Shown here piece after piece: positions 47,753 to 55,831 of a stretch of DNA of 64,000 nucleotides. The number at the start of each line of letters is the position of its first letter. The stretch's first letter is position 1. The notes beneath the pieces are model-generated. The model ran no database searches and was not told where the DNA came from. It worked only from the letters and a program-made list of their open reading frames with translations. A program made the position numbers and the translations under genes. The stretch is from Roseinatronobacter bogoriensis DSM 18756. Its GTDB lineage: Bacteria > Pseudomonadota > Alphaproteobacteria > Rhodobacterales > Rhodobacteraceae. The stretch covers positions 186,001 to 250,000 of the forward strand of contig NZ_SORN01000003.1 of assembly GCF_004366635.1 (NCBI RefSeq), read 5' to 3'.

Positions 47753-49033
47753 TCATTCTGCTGCCTCCAGCCGGTTCGGGTGCTGCCGCTTCAGGGCTGC
47801 ATGGCGGCGCAGGGGGCGTGCAAAAAGCGCGGCAAGATCGCCTGCCTGTTCAAAGAAATGGACAGGCGTAAAGACCAGTTCGATCGCCCATTTGGTTGCC
47901 AGTCCTTCGGCTTCCAGCGGGTTGGCAAGGCCAAGGCCGCAGACCGTCAGGTCCGGGCGCGAGGCGCGGACACGGTCGAGTTGCAGATCGACATCCTGCC
48001 CTTCGGAGAGGGTGGGGCCCTCCGCGATCAGGTCGAGTTCCGGGCCATGCAGGTCGGTATGCAGATAAGGCGTGCCGATCTCGATGGCGTCCATGCCGCA
48101 TTCGCGGGTCAGGAAGCGGGCCAGCGGGATTTCAAGCTGGCTGTCGGGCATGAAGAAGATGCGTTTGCCGCGCAGAGTTGTCGCGGCGGCGGCTATTGCC
48201 TTTTCAGCGCGGACGCGCGGGGCTGCAACAACTTGATCAACCTTCTCTGGCGCGATGCCGAATTCGGCAGCAATGGCCTTGAGCCAGAGAGTGCTGCCTT
48301 CGACGCCAAAGGGGAACGGCGCGGAAATGTGGCGCGCGCCCGCACGTGTGAGGGCGGCATGGGTGTCGCCCAGGAAGGGTTGGGTAAGCGCAAAGACGGT
48401 ATTCGGCCCGATTGCGGGCGTATCCTGAACGCGGCGCGATGGCAGGCAGCGCACGGGCGTCACGCCAATCTGCGCAAGAAGTGCCAGCGCCTGATCCTCA
48501 ACCACATCGGGCAGAGCGCCGACGAGCAACAGCTGCTTTTCCGGGGTGCTGGGCAAGGCAGGCACCATCGAGGCCAGGCAAGCATCTTCGCCTTGTGTGA
48601 ACGTCGTCTCGATCCCTGAGCCGGAGAAATTCAGCACGCGCACATTCGGCCCGTGGATCACACTCAACCGTTCGGCTGCACGTGCGAGGTCCAGCTTGAT
48701 CACCTCTGACGGGCAGGAGCCGACGAGGAACAGTTGCTTGATATCAGGACGGCGGGCCAGCAGGCGGGCAACTTCGCGGTCTAGCTCTTCATTCGCGTCT
48801 GCCATGCCAGCAAGGTCTTTTTCTTCCAGAATGGCCGTGCCGAAGCGTGGTTCGGCAAAGATCATAACCCCTGCCGCAGATTGCAGCAGATGCGCGCAGG
48901 TGCGCGATCCGACCACGAGGAAGAAAGCGTCCTGCATCTTGCGGTGCAGCCAGATGATACCAGTGAGGCCGCAAAATACCTCGCGTTGGCCACGCTGCTT
49001 CAGGACGGGTGTGTCGCGGCAACCTGTGCTCAT
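47753..49033 (-). CDS. bchN: Light-independent protochlorophyllide reductase subunit N
   Basis: 426 residues. Cysteines in REVFCGLTGI and VVGSRTCAHLL are the ligands of the BchN-BchB 4Fe-4S cluster, and LFLVGSCPSEVIKLDLA follows. It binds protochlorophyllide and pairs with BchB as in NifDK. Its ATG overlaps the bchF stop by four bases (49030-49033). Confidence 0.97.
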   Translation of the reverse strand: MSTGCRDTPVLKQRGQREVFCGLTGIIWLHRKMQDAFFLVVGSRTCAHLLQSAAGVMIFAEPRFGTAILEEKDLAGMADANEELDREVARLLARRPDIKQLFLVGSCPSEVIKLDLARAAERLSVIHGPNVRVLNFSGSGIETTFTQGEDACLASMVPALPSTPEKQLLLVGALPDVVEDQALALLAQIGVTPVRCLPSRRVQDTPAIGPNTVFALTQPFLGDTHAALTRAGARHISAPFPFGVEGSTLWLKAIAAEFGIAPEKVDQVVAAPRVRAEKAIAAAATTLRGKRIFFMPDSQLEIPLARFLTRECGMDAIEIGTPYLHTDLHGPELDLIAEGPTLSEGQDVDLQLDRVRASRPDLTVCGLGLANPLEAEGLATKWAIELVFTPVHFFEQAGDLAALFARPLRRHAALKRQHPNRLEAAE

Positions 49034-49515
49034 GCTGACACCTCAAGCGGTGCGGGCGTAGAAAGGCGCGCCATGCGCAGTTTCCAAATGAACTGTGCGG
49101 CATTCACGAAATAGGCGGCATAGGCCACAAGCGCGAGGATCATGAGCTGATCTGGTGTCATGAAGCCCATGAACAACCCTGCCAGGTAGAGCGTGTGCAG
49201 GGCAATCACCCCGAAGCTGACGACATCTTCCCAAAAGAACGCCGGGGCCAGAAGATACTGGCCAAAGACTTCCTTTTCCCAGATCGCGCCGGTGACCATG
49301 ATGGTATAGAGTGCGAGGGTCTTGATCAGAACCGAAATGGTCGCGGCAATATAGCCCTCACCCGTCATCAGAAAGCGCAAGACCAGTGCCGCAGAAATGA
49401 GGCATATAATGAATTGCACAGGCGCCAGGATGCCTTGCACAAGCGTCCACCGTGATGCGTCGCGCTTCTTGCGCTGTTCTGGCGTGTAGAGCGCTTTTTG
49501 CAAATTCTGCGCCAT
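49030..49515 (-). CDS. bchF: 2-vinyl bacteriochlorophyllide hydratase
   Basis: 161 residues with four membrane helices; QRKKRDASRWTLVQGILAPVQF and the WEKEVFGQYLLAPAFFWEDVVS segment are typical of BchF. It hydrates the 3-vinyl group to hydroxyethyl on the way to bacteriochlorophyll a. It is the first gene of the superoperon, 53 bases from a PpsR box that overlaps its likely -35 element. Confidence 0.96.
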   Translation of the reverse strand: MAQNLQKALYTPEQRKKRDASRWTLVQGILAPVQFIICLISAALVLRFLMTGEGYIAATISVLIKTLALYTIMVTGAIWEKEVFGQYLLAPAFFWEDVVSFGVIALHTLYLAGLFMGFMTPDQLMILALVAYAAYFVNAAQFIWKLRMARLSTPAPLEVSA

Positions 49516-49544
49516 ATGGCCCCCCGATCGCGATTCCCAAGTGA

Positions 49545-49574
49545 AGCTTAGCCCCTGACATACATGAGTGTCAA
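49545..49574 (-). promoter_or_regulatory. Predicted bchF promoter
   Basis: On the minus strand TTGACA (49574-49569) and TAAGCT (49550-49545) are 18 bases apart. The -35 element is the last six bases of the PpsR box at 49569-49586, so repressor binding would block polymerase directly. Confidence 0.5.
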
Positions 49575-49586
49575 CTAAAACTTACA
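49569..49586. promoter_or_regulatory. PpsR/CrtJ operator 1 in bchF-ppaA region
   Basis: TGTCAACTAAAACTTACA fits TGT-N12-ACA. Together with the box at 49713-49730 it would let a PpsR tetramer bridge the divergent bchF and ppaA promoters. The gap 49516-49756 has no gene; its centre (49640-49690) is AT-rich. Confidence 0.85.
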
Positions 49587-49712
49587 CGTCGGGAATCGGC
49601 TGATGGTTGCGTGGGTTTACGTGGCTCCTAAATTCAATGTGCCGTGATTTATAATAAAATCAAGTATATACAAATCAAATGCATCTAGCGGCAAAGATGG
49701 CTGTTTGCTGGT

Positions 49713-49730
49713 TGTAAGTTTTATTTGACA
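49713..49730. promoter_or_regulatory. PpsR/CrtJ operator 2 in bchF-ppaA region
   Basis: TGTAAGTTTTATTTGACA fits TGT-N12-ACA. It lies 27 bases before the first ATG of ppaA and 126 bases from operator 1. Confidence 0.85.
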
Positions 49731-49756
49731 ATTCTGCGGGTTCCTGAGACGGTAAT

Positions 49757-50632
49757 ATGCGATGGCATTCCGCCGTCAAAGCTCTTTACCGCGCAGAGGG
49801 CTGGAGCTGCCGCGCATTTGAGGGGGCGGGAAATATGGTTGGTTTGGTGCATCCGGTGACATCTTCCAAGCACTCAGAGGATATGTCGGTGCGCAGGTTC
49901 GCCATGCGCGTCGTATCCGAGTTGGCGCAGGCATCCGGAACGGGGCATGCCGCGCTCAGTACAATCATCGCAAAGCTGGTTACCGATTTCGCGCGAAGTG
50001 GCGACAGCCGTGCATTGAGCACCCTTTACGCTGAAATGCGCATGCGGCGCATCTCGGCAGAAGAGGTGCTGGATGCGTATTTGCCAAACGCTCTGGGGGT
50101 GATCGGGCGAGAATGGCATAATGAAGAGATAGACATTCTGCACGCGTCGCTTGCCTGTGCCCGGCTGCAAAACCTGCTGCGTGAACTTGGGCGCGCTTGG
50201 GCGTCAGACCGTATGGGGCCGGTCGGGGATGGTCGTATCCTTCTGACACTGCCCAAAGGAGAGCAGCATACCTTTGGGGTGATGCTGGCCGCCAACCAGT
50301 TGCGACGGATCGGGGTATCGGTGAAGGTGATGTTGCTTCCTGCCGCGACCGAGTTGCGCGATGTGCTGGCGCATAACAGGTTTAATGCCGTGTTTATCTC
50401 CGTTTCAAACAAGACTTCGGTATTGCCATGTGCCGCCATGGTGCGAGAGTTGCGGACCTGGTCACACGAAGACATTCCTATCGTGATTGGGGGGGGCTTG
50501 GTTTTGCGAGAGAATAGCGATACTGATCACCGCCGAATCGCAGATACAACCGGCGCAGATATTGTCACAAGTGACATTGCCTGCGCTCTTCATTCTTGCG
50601 GCATACAGCAAACTATTGCGGCAGCAGAATAA
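49757..50632 (+). CDS. ppaA: B12-binding photosynthesis regulator PpaA/AerR
   Basis: 291 residues from the first ATG; further in-frame ATGs at 49835 (MVGLVHPV) and 49883 (MSVRRFAM) could give shorter forms, as AerR is known to have long and short versions. A helical region with GREWHNEEIDILHASLACARLQ precedes a Rossmann-like cobalamin-binding domain (RILLTLPKGEQHTFGVMLAANQLRRIG, PIVIGGGLVL). PpaA/AerR antagonises PpsR/CrtJ in response to light through bound cobalamin. Its neighbour downstream is ppsR, as in Rhodobacter. Confidence 0.93.
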   Translation: MRWHSAVKALYRAEGWSCRAFEGAGNMVGLVHPVTSSKHSEDMSVRRFAMRVVSELAQASGTGHAALSTIIAKLVTDFARSGDSRALSTLYAEMRMRRISAEEVLDAYLPNALGVIGREWHNEEIDILHASLACARLQNLLRELGRAWASDRMGPVGDGRILLTLPKGEQHTFGVMLAANQLRRIGVSVKVMLLPAATELRDVLAHNRFNAVFISVSNKTSVLPCAAMVRELRTWSHEDIPIVIGGGLVLRENSDTDHRRIADTTGADIVTSDIACALHSCGIQQTIAAAE

Positions 50633-50687
50633 AGCATTGCTCGCCGACAAGAATTACGCTGCCGCTGTGGCAGCAGGAGGGAAGCGA

Positions 50688-52124
50688 GTGACCTTGCCAG
50701 ATCATGGTGGGCTGTCAGGACCAGAAGAGATTGCAAGGTTCTTCGATGATCCCTTGACCTCCTCTGTGCTTACAAGCATGGCAGATATCTGCCTTGTCCT
50801 TTCACCTGAGGGTCGTGTCCGTGCGGTGTCTTCACGGCCGGGCTCCCCGACGTCAGGTATCGTGGCGGGATGGAAAGACAAGGCGCTTTCTGAATTAATT
50901 GACTCCATGTCATCTGAAAAGTTGCATCAACGTATCGAGCAGCTTTCGAGTGATGTGGCCAGTTCTGCGTCTGCCCCCTTGCGCTGGGTGGAGTTGCAGC
51001 ATGTCATCGGGCAGGGCGAAACCTTGCCTGTGCGTTATGCGCTGCATCTGATGCATGACCGGCGCCATGTGCTGATGGTCGGGCAGGATCAGCGCCCGAC
51101 GATAGAAATGCAGCAAATGCTGCTGAATGCACAAATCGCGCTGGAGCGCGACCACGAGGTGCAGCGCGAAATTGATACGCGGTATCGGTTGCTGATGGAC
51201 TTCACGAATGACTCCATTGTGTTGGTTTCAGTTGGGTCCGGGCTGATTGTCGATATCAATCATAACGCAGCGCTGATGCTGTCGCGCCCGCGTGGGGACC
51301 TGTTGGGCAGGTCGCTGGCCGACTTCTTTGTCGATCACACCCGTGACAGCCTTGTTTCCGCTTTGGAAAACCCGGCACAAACCGGGACGGCCGCAGTTCT
51401 GGAAGTTGAGATCAAGTCCTCGCAGCGAAGGTTGCAGATGTCGGGCAAAATGTTCCGCGCTTCTGGGGAGCAACTGGCAATCGTTCGGCTGACAGACCCC
51501 GGTGAGGGGGCAATCGCGGACGAACAATTGACATCCAACTTGCGCCAGCTGTTCAATCACGGGTCAGACGCGATTGTGTTTGCTGATCGTGATGGAAATA
51601 TTCTTGCAGCAAGCGAGACATTCCTGAACCTGACAGATGTGCCGTCCGCTTCAGCGGTGCGTGGCAGGTCGCTGGCAGATTTTCTTGCGCGCGGTACGGT
51701 GGACTTGCGTGTTCTGTTGGAAAATGCGCGCCGGGCAGGGCAGTTGCGCATGTATGCAACCAGGCTCAATACCGATTTCGGCGCGCAAGTCGGGGTCGAG
51801 ATATCGGCCACATGGCTGGATGACCAGTTTGACCCGGTTCTGGCGCTGGTCTTGCGCAATTCGTCCAGCGCCGGGGCGGTCAGGCCGGACACTACCGGCG
51901 CGCAGGACCAGAGTATGCAAGGCGTCATCGAACTTGTCGGCTCTTCCACACTCAAGGATATCGTGTCCGAGACGACCGACGTGATCGAGCGGATCTGTAT
52001 TGAGACCGCTCTGGAGTTGACTCGCAACAACCGTGTCGCAGCCGCTGAAATGCTTGGGTTGTCGCGCCAGTCGCTTTATGTGAAGCTGCGAAAATACGAT
52101 CTTGTCAGCAGGGACGAGGGATAA
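50688..52124 (+). CDS. ppsR: Photosynthesis gene repressor PpsR/CrtJ
   Basis: 478 residues from a GTG at 50688 with AGGAGG eight bases upstream; the longer frame overlapping ppaA is not supported. Three PAS-like domains (about 20-140, 155-270, 280-395) are joined by a Q-linker helix (RDHEVQREIDTRY), and a Fis-type HTH ends the protein (NNRVAAAEMLGLSRQSLYVKLRKY). It represses bch, crt and puc genes under oxygen by binding TGT-N12-ACA pairs. Only two cysteines are present: C35, and C437 just before the HTH. The mid-protein cysteine that pairs with the latter in R. sphaeroides PpsR is missing. Confidence 0.94.
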   Translation: MTLPDHGGLSGPEEIARFFDDPLTSSVLTSMADICLVLSPEGRVRAVSSRPGSPTSGIVAGWKDKALSELIDSMSSEKLHQRIEQLSSDVASSASAPLRWVELQHVIGQGETLPVRYALHLMHDRRHVLMVGQDQRPTIEMQQMLLNAQIALERDHEVQREIDTRYRLLMDFTNDSIVLVSVGSGLIVDINHNAALMLSRPRGDLLGRSLADFFVDHTRDSLVSALENPAQTGTAAVLEVEIKSSQRRLQMSGKMFRASGEQLAIVRLTDPGEGAIADEQLTSNLRQLFNHGSDAIVFADRDGNILAASETFLNLTDVPSASAVRGRSLADFLARGTVDLRVLLENARRAGQLRMYATRLNTDFGAQVGVEISATWLDDQFDPVLALVLRNSSSAGAVRPDTTGAQDQSMQGVIELVGSSTLKDIVSETTDVIERICIETALELTRNNRVAAAEMLGLSRQSLYVKLRKYDLVSRDEG

Positions 52125-52155
52125 TTCAGCTTTTCAGGCGTCGATCAAGGTGAAC

Positions 52156-52169
52156 TTGATCTGTGTCAA
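52156..52169. promoter_or_regulatory. FNR/FnrL-type site upstream of bchE
   Basis: TTGATCTGTGTCAA matches TTGAT-N4-ATCAA with one mismatch. It lies 53 bases upstream of the bchE ATG. bchE is a known FnrL-dependent gene in Rhodobacter, so activation under low oxygen is plausible. Confidence 0.65.
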
Positions 52170-52188
52170 TTAAAGTTTCCTTCATGTG

Positions 52189-52206
52189 TGTAAGCCTGTG
52201 TTTACA
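52189..52206. promoter_or_regulatory. PpsR/CrtJ operator upstream of bchE
   Basis: TGTAAGCCTGTGTTTACA is a perfect TGT-N12-ACA with symmetric TGTAA/TTACA arms. It ends 15 bases before the bchE ATG, next to its ribosome-binding site. Confidence 0.87.
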
Positions 52207-52221
52207 CAATGGAGGGAACCC

Positions 52222-53922
52222 ATGCGAATCGTCTTTGTTCACCCGAATTACCATTCTGGCGGCGCCGAGATTGCCGGGAGCTGGCCGCCTGCTTGGGTGG
52301 CCTATCTGACCGGTTCGCTGCGGGCCGCTGGCTTCGATGATATCCACTTCATCGACGCTATGACCAACCATGTCGACAACGACGCTTTGCGCGCGCAGTT
52401 CGAAGAGTTGAAGCCGGATGTCGTCGGTACCACCGCGATCACCCCGTCGATCTATGTCGCGGAAGAGGTGTTGCGCATCGCCAAGGATGTCAATCCCGAT
52501 GTCGTGACAGTGTTGGGCGGCATTCACGGCACTTTCATGTTCCGGCAGGTCCTTTCTGAAGCGCCGTGGATTGATACGATCGTGCGCGGCGAGGGCGAGG
52601 AGATTGTCGTCAATCTGATGAACGCCATAGCCGAGGGGCGGTGGCCCGCCGACAGGCGCAAGATTCAGGGCCTTGCCTTTATCGAAGAGGGCGAGATCGT
52701 CGCCACGCAAGCTGCCTCTACGGTCAAAAATCTTGATGGGATCAAGCCGGACTGGTCAATTCTGGAATGGGACAAATACATCTATGTGCCGCTGAACCGG
52801 CGTGTGGCCATCCCCAACATGGCGCGCGGTTGTCCCTTCACCTGTTCGTTTTGCAGCCAGTGGAAATTCTGGCGCGATTACCGGGTGCGCGACCCCAAGA
52901 AGGTGGTCGATGAAATCGAAGATCTGGTTGAAAACCATGGTGTTGGATTCTTCATTCTTGCCGATGAGGAACCCACCATCAACCGCAAGAAATTCATTGA
53001 ATTCTGCGAGGAGTTGATTGCCCGCGACCTGCCGCGCCGCATTCAATGGGGGATCAATACCCGCGTGACGGATATCATGCGCGACAAGGAGTTGCTGCCC
53101 TTCTACCGCAAGGCCGGGCTTGTGCACGTCTCGCTGGGCACCGAGGCCGCGGCGCAGTTGAAGCTGGACCAGTTCAACAAGGAAACCACGGTCGCAGACA
53201 ACAAGGAAGCAATCCGCCTTCTGCGCGAAGCCGATATCTTCACTGAGGCACAGTTCATTGTTGGGCTGGATAATGAGACTGCCGAGACACTGGAGGAAAC
53301 CTTCCAGATGGCATGGGACTGGCAGCCCGATCTGGCAAACTGGGCCATGTATACGCCTTGGCCCTTTACGCCGTTGTTTCAGGAATTGCGTGATCAGGTC
53401 GAGGTGTTCGACTATTCCAAATACAATTTCGTAACCCCGATCATGAAGCCCAAGGACATGACGCGCGGTGGCCTGCTGGAAGGGGTGCTGAAGAACTATC
53501 GCCGCTTCTACATGCGCAAGGCGCTGTTCCATTACCCTTGGCGCGGGACAGGCTATCGACGGAAATATCTGCTGGGCTGTCTGAAGGCATTTCTTAAGGC
53601 GGGTGTGCAGCGGCAGTTCTATGACCTTGGAAAACACGGATATTTCAAGCTGGAATCCCGCGACAAGATGGATTTTGGCTTCGACATGAGCCGAACCATC
53701 GCCGATGCGCAAATGGCGGATTGGGAAGATCACGCCGACAAGAAGCGCAAAGCCGCAGAGCGGCGCGAGGCGTTGCGCGCGCAAGGCAAGGCGCGTGCAG
53801 AAGAGCGCAATGCGATCAAGGCTTGCGGCGGCGGCGGGCAGATGGAAGACGAGGCACAAGCCCCGCGTCCGTTCCGTATGCCCAATGGCGCGACGCCCGG
53901 TCTGCGCGAACCTGCGGAGTAA
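52222..53922 (+). CDS. bchE: Anaerobic magnesium-protoporphyrin IX monomethyl ester cyclase
   Basis: 566 residues from the ATG at 52222 (GGAGGG upstream). The N-terminal ~150 residues form a B12-binding domain (FVHPNYHSGGAEIAGSWPP, VVTVLGGIHGTFM). The radical-SAM cluster motif is C204-x3-C208-x2-C211 in RGCPFTCSFCSQ. It forms ring E with oxygen from water when O2 is absent. The C-terminus is a charged, Ala/Arg/Glu-rich helix ending with GGGGQME. bchJ follows after six bases. Confidence 0.97.
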   Translation: MRIVFVHPNYHSGGAEIAGSWPPAWVAYLTGSLRAAGFDDIHFIDAMTNHVDNDALRAQFEELKPDVVGTTAITPSIYVAEEVLRIAKDVNPDVVTVLGGIHGTFMFRQVLSEAPWIDTIVRGEGEEIVVNLMNAIAEGRWPADRRKIQGLAFIEEGEIVATQAASTVKNLDGIKPDWSILEWDKYIYVPLNRRVAIPNMARGCPFTCSFCSQWKFWRDYRVRDPKKVVDEIEDLVENHGVGFFILADEEPTINRKKFIEFCEELIARDLPRRIQWGINTRVTDIMRDKELLPFYRKAGLVHVSLGTEAAAQLKLDQFNKETTVADNKEAIRLLREADIFTEAQFIVGLDNETAETLEETFQMAWDWQPDLANWAMYTPWPFTPLFQELRDQVEVFDYSKYNFVTPIMKPKDMTRGGLLEGVLKNYRRFYMRKALFHYPWRGTGYRRKYLLGCLKAFLKAGVQRQFYDLGKHGYFKLESRDKMDFGFDMSRTIADAQMADWEDHADKKRKAAERREALRAQGKARAEERNAIKACGGGGQMEDEAQAPRPFRMPNGATPGLREPAE

Positions 53923-53928
53923 TCAAAA

Positions 53929-54549
53929 GTGTCGGGCACGGCGAAAATTGGACCAAATGCGGTTCTGCAACATTTGCCCGTGCTCGACGCCGAGATTGGC
54001 GAGGCCTTGCGAAATGCACTGCTTTACCGGGCCGAGATAGAGGAGCCGCCCGCCGATGCGGGAATGTTGCCAGAGGATCAGGTCGCACGGCTGCACAATG
54101 CCGTGCGGTTGTACCTGCCAGATCGTGCCGCGCGCATACAGCGTGCGGCAGGGCTGGCGACGGGTGAGTATATTCTGGCCCATCGCATCCCCGCCCTTGC
54201 ACAGCGGTTGATCCGGGCTTTGCCCGCGCCTTTGGGTGCACGCCTTCTTGCGGCAGCGATTGCAAAGCACGCTTGGACATTCGCAGGCTCTGGCAAGTTT
54301 CGTGTGGTCAGCCATGCGCCGCTGGTCTTCGAGATTGCGAAAAACCCGCTGGCGCAGATGGGCGCACACGCGCCGATCTGTCATTGGCACGCAGCGGTCT
54401 TTGAACGTCTGTTTTCGGAATTGGTCTGGCCGTCAACCCATGTCCAAGAGGTCAGTTGTAGCGCCACGGGTGCGCCGGCCTGTCGGTTCCGGATTGGCCC
54501 CGCAAAAGCGGCCCTATCCCCCGAGACTAGTGATGCAATTTTCCTGTAA
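53929..54549 (+). CDS. bchJ: BchJ, V4R-domain bacteriochlorophyll synthesis protein
   Basis: 206 residues from a GTG at 53929. KHAWTFAGSGKFRV, NPLAQMGAHAPICHWHAAVFERLF and the Cys-rich VSCSATGAPACRF tail are the V4R (4-vinyl reductase) domain. BchJ was first thought to be the 8-vinyl reductase and is now seen as a possible substrate carrier. It forms a unit with bchE. Its last 23 bases overlap the end of an antisense PepSY gene. Confidence 0.92.
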   Translation: MSGTAKIGPNAVLQHLPVLDAEIGEALRNALLYRAEIEEPPADAGMLPEDQVARLHNAVRLYLPDRAARIQRAAGLATGEYILAHRIPALAQRLIRALPAPLGARLLAAAIAKHAWTFAGSGKFRVVSHAPLVFEIAKNPLAQMGAHAPICHWHAAVFERLFSELVWPSTHVQEVSCSATGAPACRFRIGPAKAALSPETSDAIFL

Positions 54550-54778
54550 CGGGATCGACCTTGATTTCGACTTTGGCGCCGTCGCGGGTGAAAAGTTCCA
54601 CCTCCCAATAGCCATCGTCATCCCATTCAATCTCGTCGATGAAGTGAATGTCGTAGCGATCTTCAAGCCCGGCAACAATTTCGGACAAAGGCAAAGCCTG
54701 CGCCGGGGGCGTACGTTCGGCCAAGGCCGGGCCAGCGCTAAGCGCAAGGGCTACAGGGAAAATATAACGCAGTTTCAT
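54527..54778 (-). CDS. Small secreted PepSY-domain protein
   Basis: 83 residues from the ATG at 54778; GGAGG four bases upstream fits this ATG better than the one directly before it. A signal peptide (MKLRYIFPVALALSAGPALA) leads to a short PepSY domain: PLSEIVAGLEDRYDIHFIDEIEWDDDGY split by an acidic turn, then VELFTRDGAKVEIKVDP. It is probably periplasmic. PepSY proteins bind or inhibit peptidases or metals; no target can be named. It breaks the usual bchE-bchJ-bchG order, lies on the opposite strand and overlaps the bchJ 3' end. Confidence 0.85.
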   Translation of the reverse strand: MKLRYIFPVALALSAGPALAERTPPAQALPLSEIVAGLEDRYDIHFIDEIEWDDDGYWEVELFTRDGAKVEIKVDPVTGKLHH

Positions 54779-54867
54779 CATGCCTCCGCTCGATCTTTGA
54801 CTATAAGTAAGAATGCTACCGGTGCTTTCAATCCAAGTGCAGCCAAGCTGCGCGGAAACCCGCTGCA

Positions 54868-54885
54868 TGTAAGGGTCAATTAACA
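54868..54885. promoter_or_regulatory. PpsR/CrtJ operator 1 upstream of bchG
   Basis: TGTAAGGGTCAATTAACA fits TGT-N12-ACA. It lies 17 bases from the second box, the close tandem arrangement to which PpsR binds cooperatively. Confidence 0.86.
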
Positions 54886-54902
54886 CTTGATGGAATCCTA
54901 AA

Positions 54903-54920
54903 TGTAAGGCAAAGTTTACA
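54903..54920. promoter_or_regulatory. PpsR/CrtJ operator 2 directly before bchG ATG
   Basis: TGTAAGGCAAAGTTTACA is a perfect box with symmetric arms. It ends two bases before the bchG start codon, so it also covers the place where a ribosome-binding site would be. Confidence 0.87.
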
Positions 54921-54922
54921 GC

Positions 54923-55831
54923 ATGAGCGATCTGAGTCTTCAAACCCGCCCCAAACCCTCTGGCCTGCCGCAGCCCCGCGCCATGCTGGAACTGATCAAG
55001 CCGATCACATGGTTTCCGCCAATGTGGGCCTATCTGTGCGGCATTATCTCGGTCGGTATCTGGCCAGAGAGTTGGGCGCTGGTGGTGCTTGGTGTGCTTC
55101 TGGCCGGGCCTATTGTCTGCGGCATGTCCCAAGCGGCGAATGACTGGTGCGACCGGCATGTGGACGCGATCAATGAACCCAACCGGCCAATCCCGTCGGG
55201 GCGCATTCCCGGGCGCTGGGGGTTGTATATTGCGCTGTTGATGTCGGCGCTGGCGCTGGCTGTCGGCTGGCAGCTTGGCCCCTGGGGCTTTGGCGCAACC
55301 ATTGTCGGTGTGCTGGCAGCCTGGGCCTATTCGGCTGAGCCGGTCCGCGCCAAGCGTTCCGGCTGGTGGGGTCCGGGCCTTGTTGGTCTAAGCTACGAAT
55401 CCCTGCCTTGGTTCACTGGCGCTGCCGTCATCGCAGCGGGCGCGCCGCGCTTCGAGATTGTGGCGATTGCGGTGCTTTACGGGCTTGGTGCGCATGGCAT
55501 CATGACGATTAATGATTTCAAGGCCATTGAGGGCGACCGCCAGATGGGCTTGAAATCCCTTCCGGTCACGCTTGGCCCTGTGGATGCGGCGACCGTCGCA
55601 GGCACTGTGATGGTGCTGGCGCAACTGGTCGTCGTGTTCCTGCTGCTGATCTGGGGCGCACCAATTCATGCGGGCATCATTGCGCTTGGCATCGGCGTGC
55701 AGATCTGGGCGCTGGGCCGCTGGCGGCAGGATCCGGCGCGGCTGGCGCCTTGGTTCAACGGCACCGGCGTCGGGCCTTATGTTCTGGGCATGATGGTCGC
55801 GGCCTTCGCCCTTAGGGGGATTGGCGCATGA
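54923..55831 (+). CDS. bchG: Bacteriochlorophyll synthase (prenyltransferase)
   Basis: 302 residues, UbiA-type membrane prenyltransferase with eight or nine helices. LELIKPITWFPPMWAYLCG and NDWCDRHVDAINEPNRPIPS (the Asp-rich Mg-diphosphate motif) identify it. It esterifies bacteriochlorophyllide a with geranylgeranyl diphosphate. No good ribosome-binding site precedes the ATG. The PucC-like gene follows with a four-base overlap. Confidence 0.96.
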   Translation: MSDLSLQTRPKPSGLPQPRAMLELIKPITWFPPMWAYLCGIISVGIWPESWALVVLGVLLAGPIVCGMSQAANDWCDRHVDAINEPNRPIPSGRIPGRWGLYIALLMSALALAVGWQLGPWGFGATIVGVLAAWAYSAEPVRAKRSGWWGPGLVGLSYESLPWFTGAAVIAAGAPRFEIVAIAVLYGLGAHGIMTINDFKAIEGDRQMGLKSLPVTLGPVDAATVAGTVMVLAQLVVVFLLLIWGAPIHAGIIALGIGVQIWALGRWRQDPARLAPWFNGTGVGPYVLGMMVAAFALRGIGA

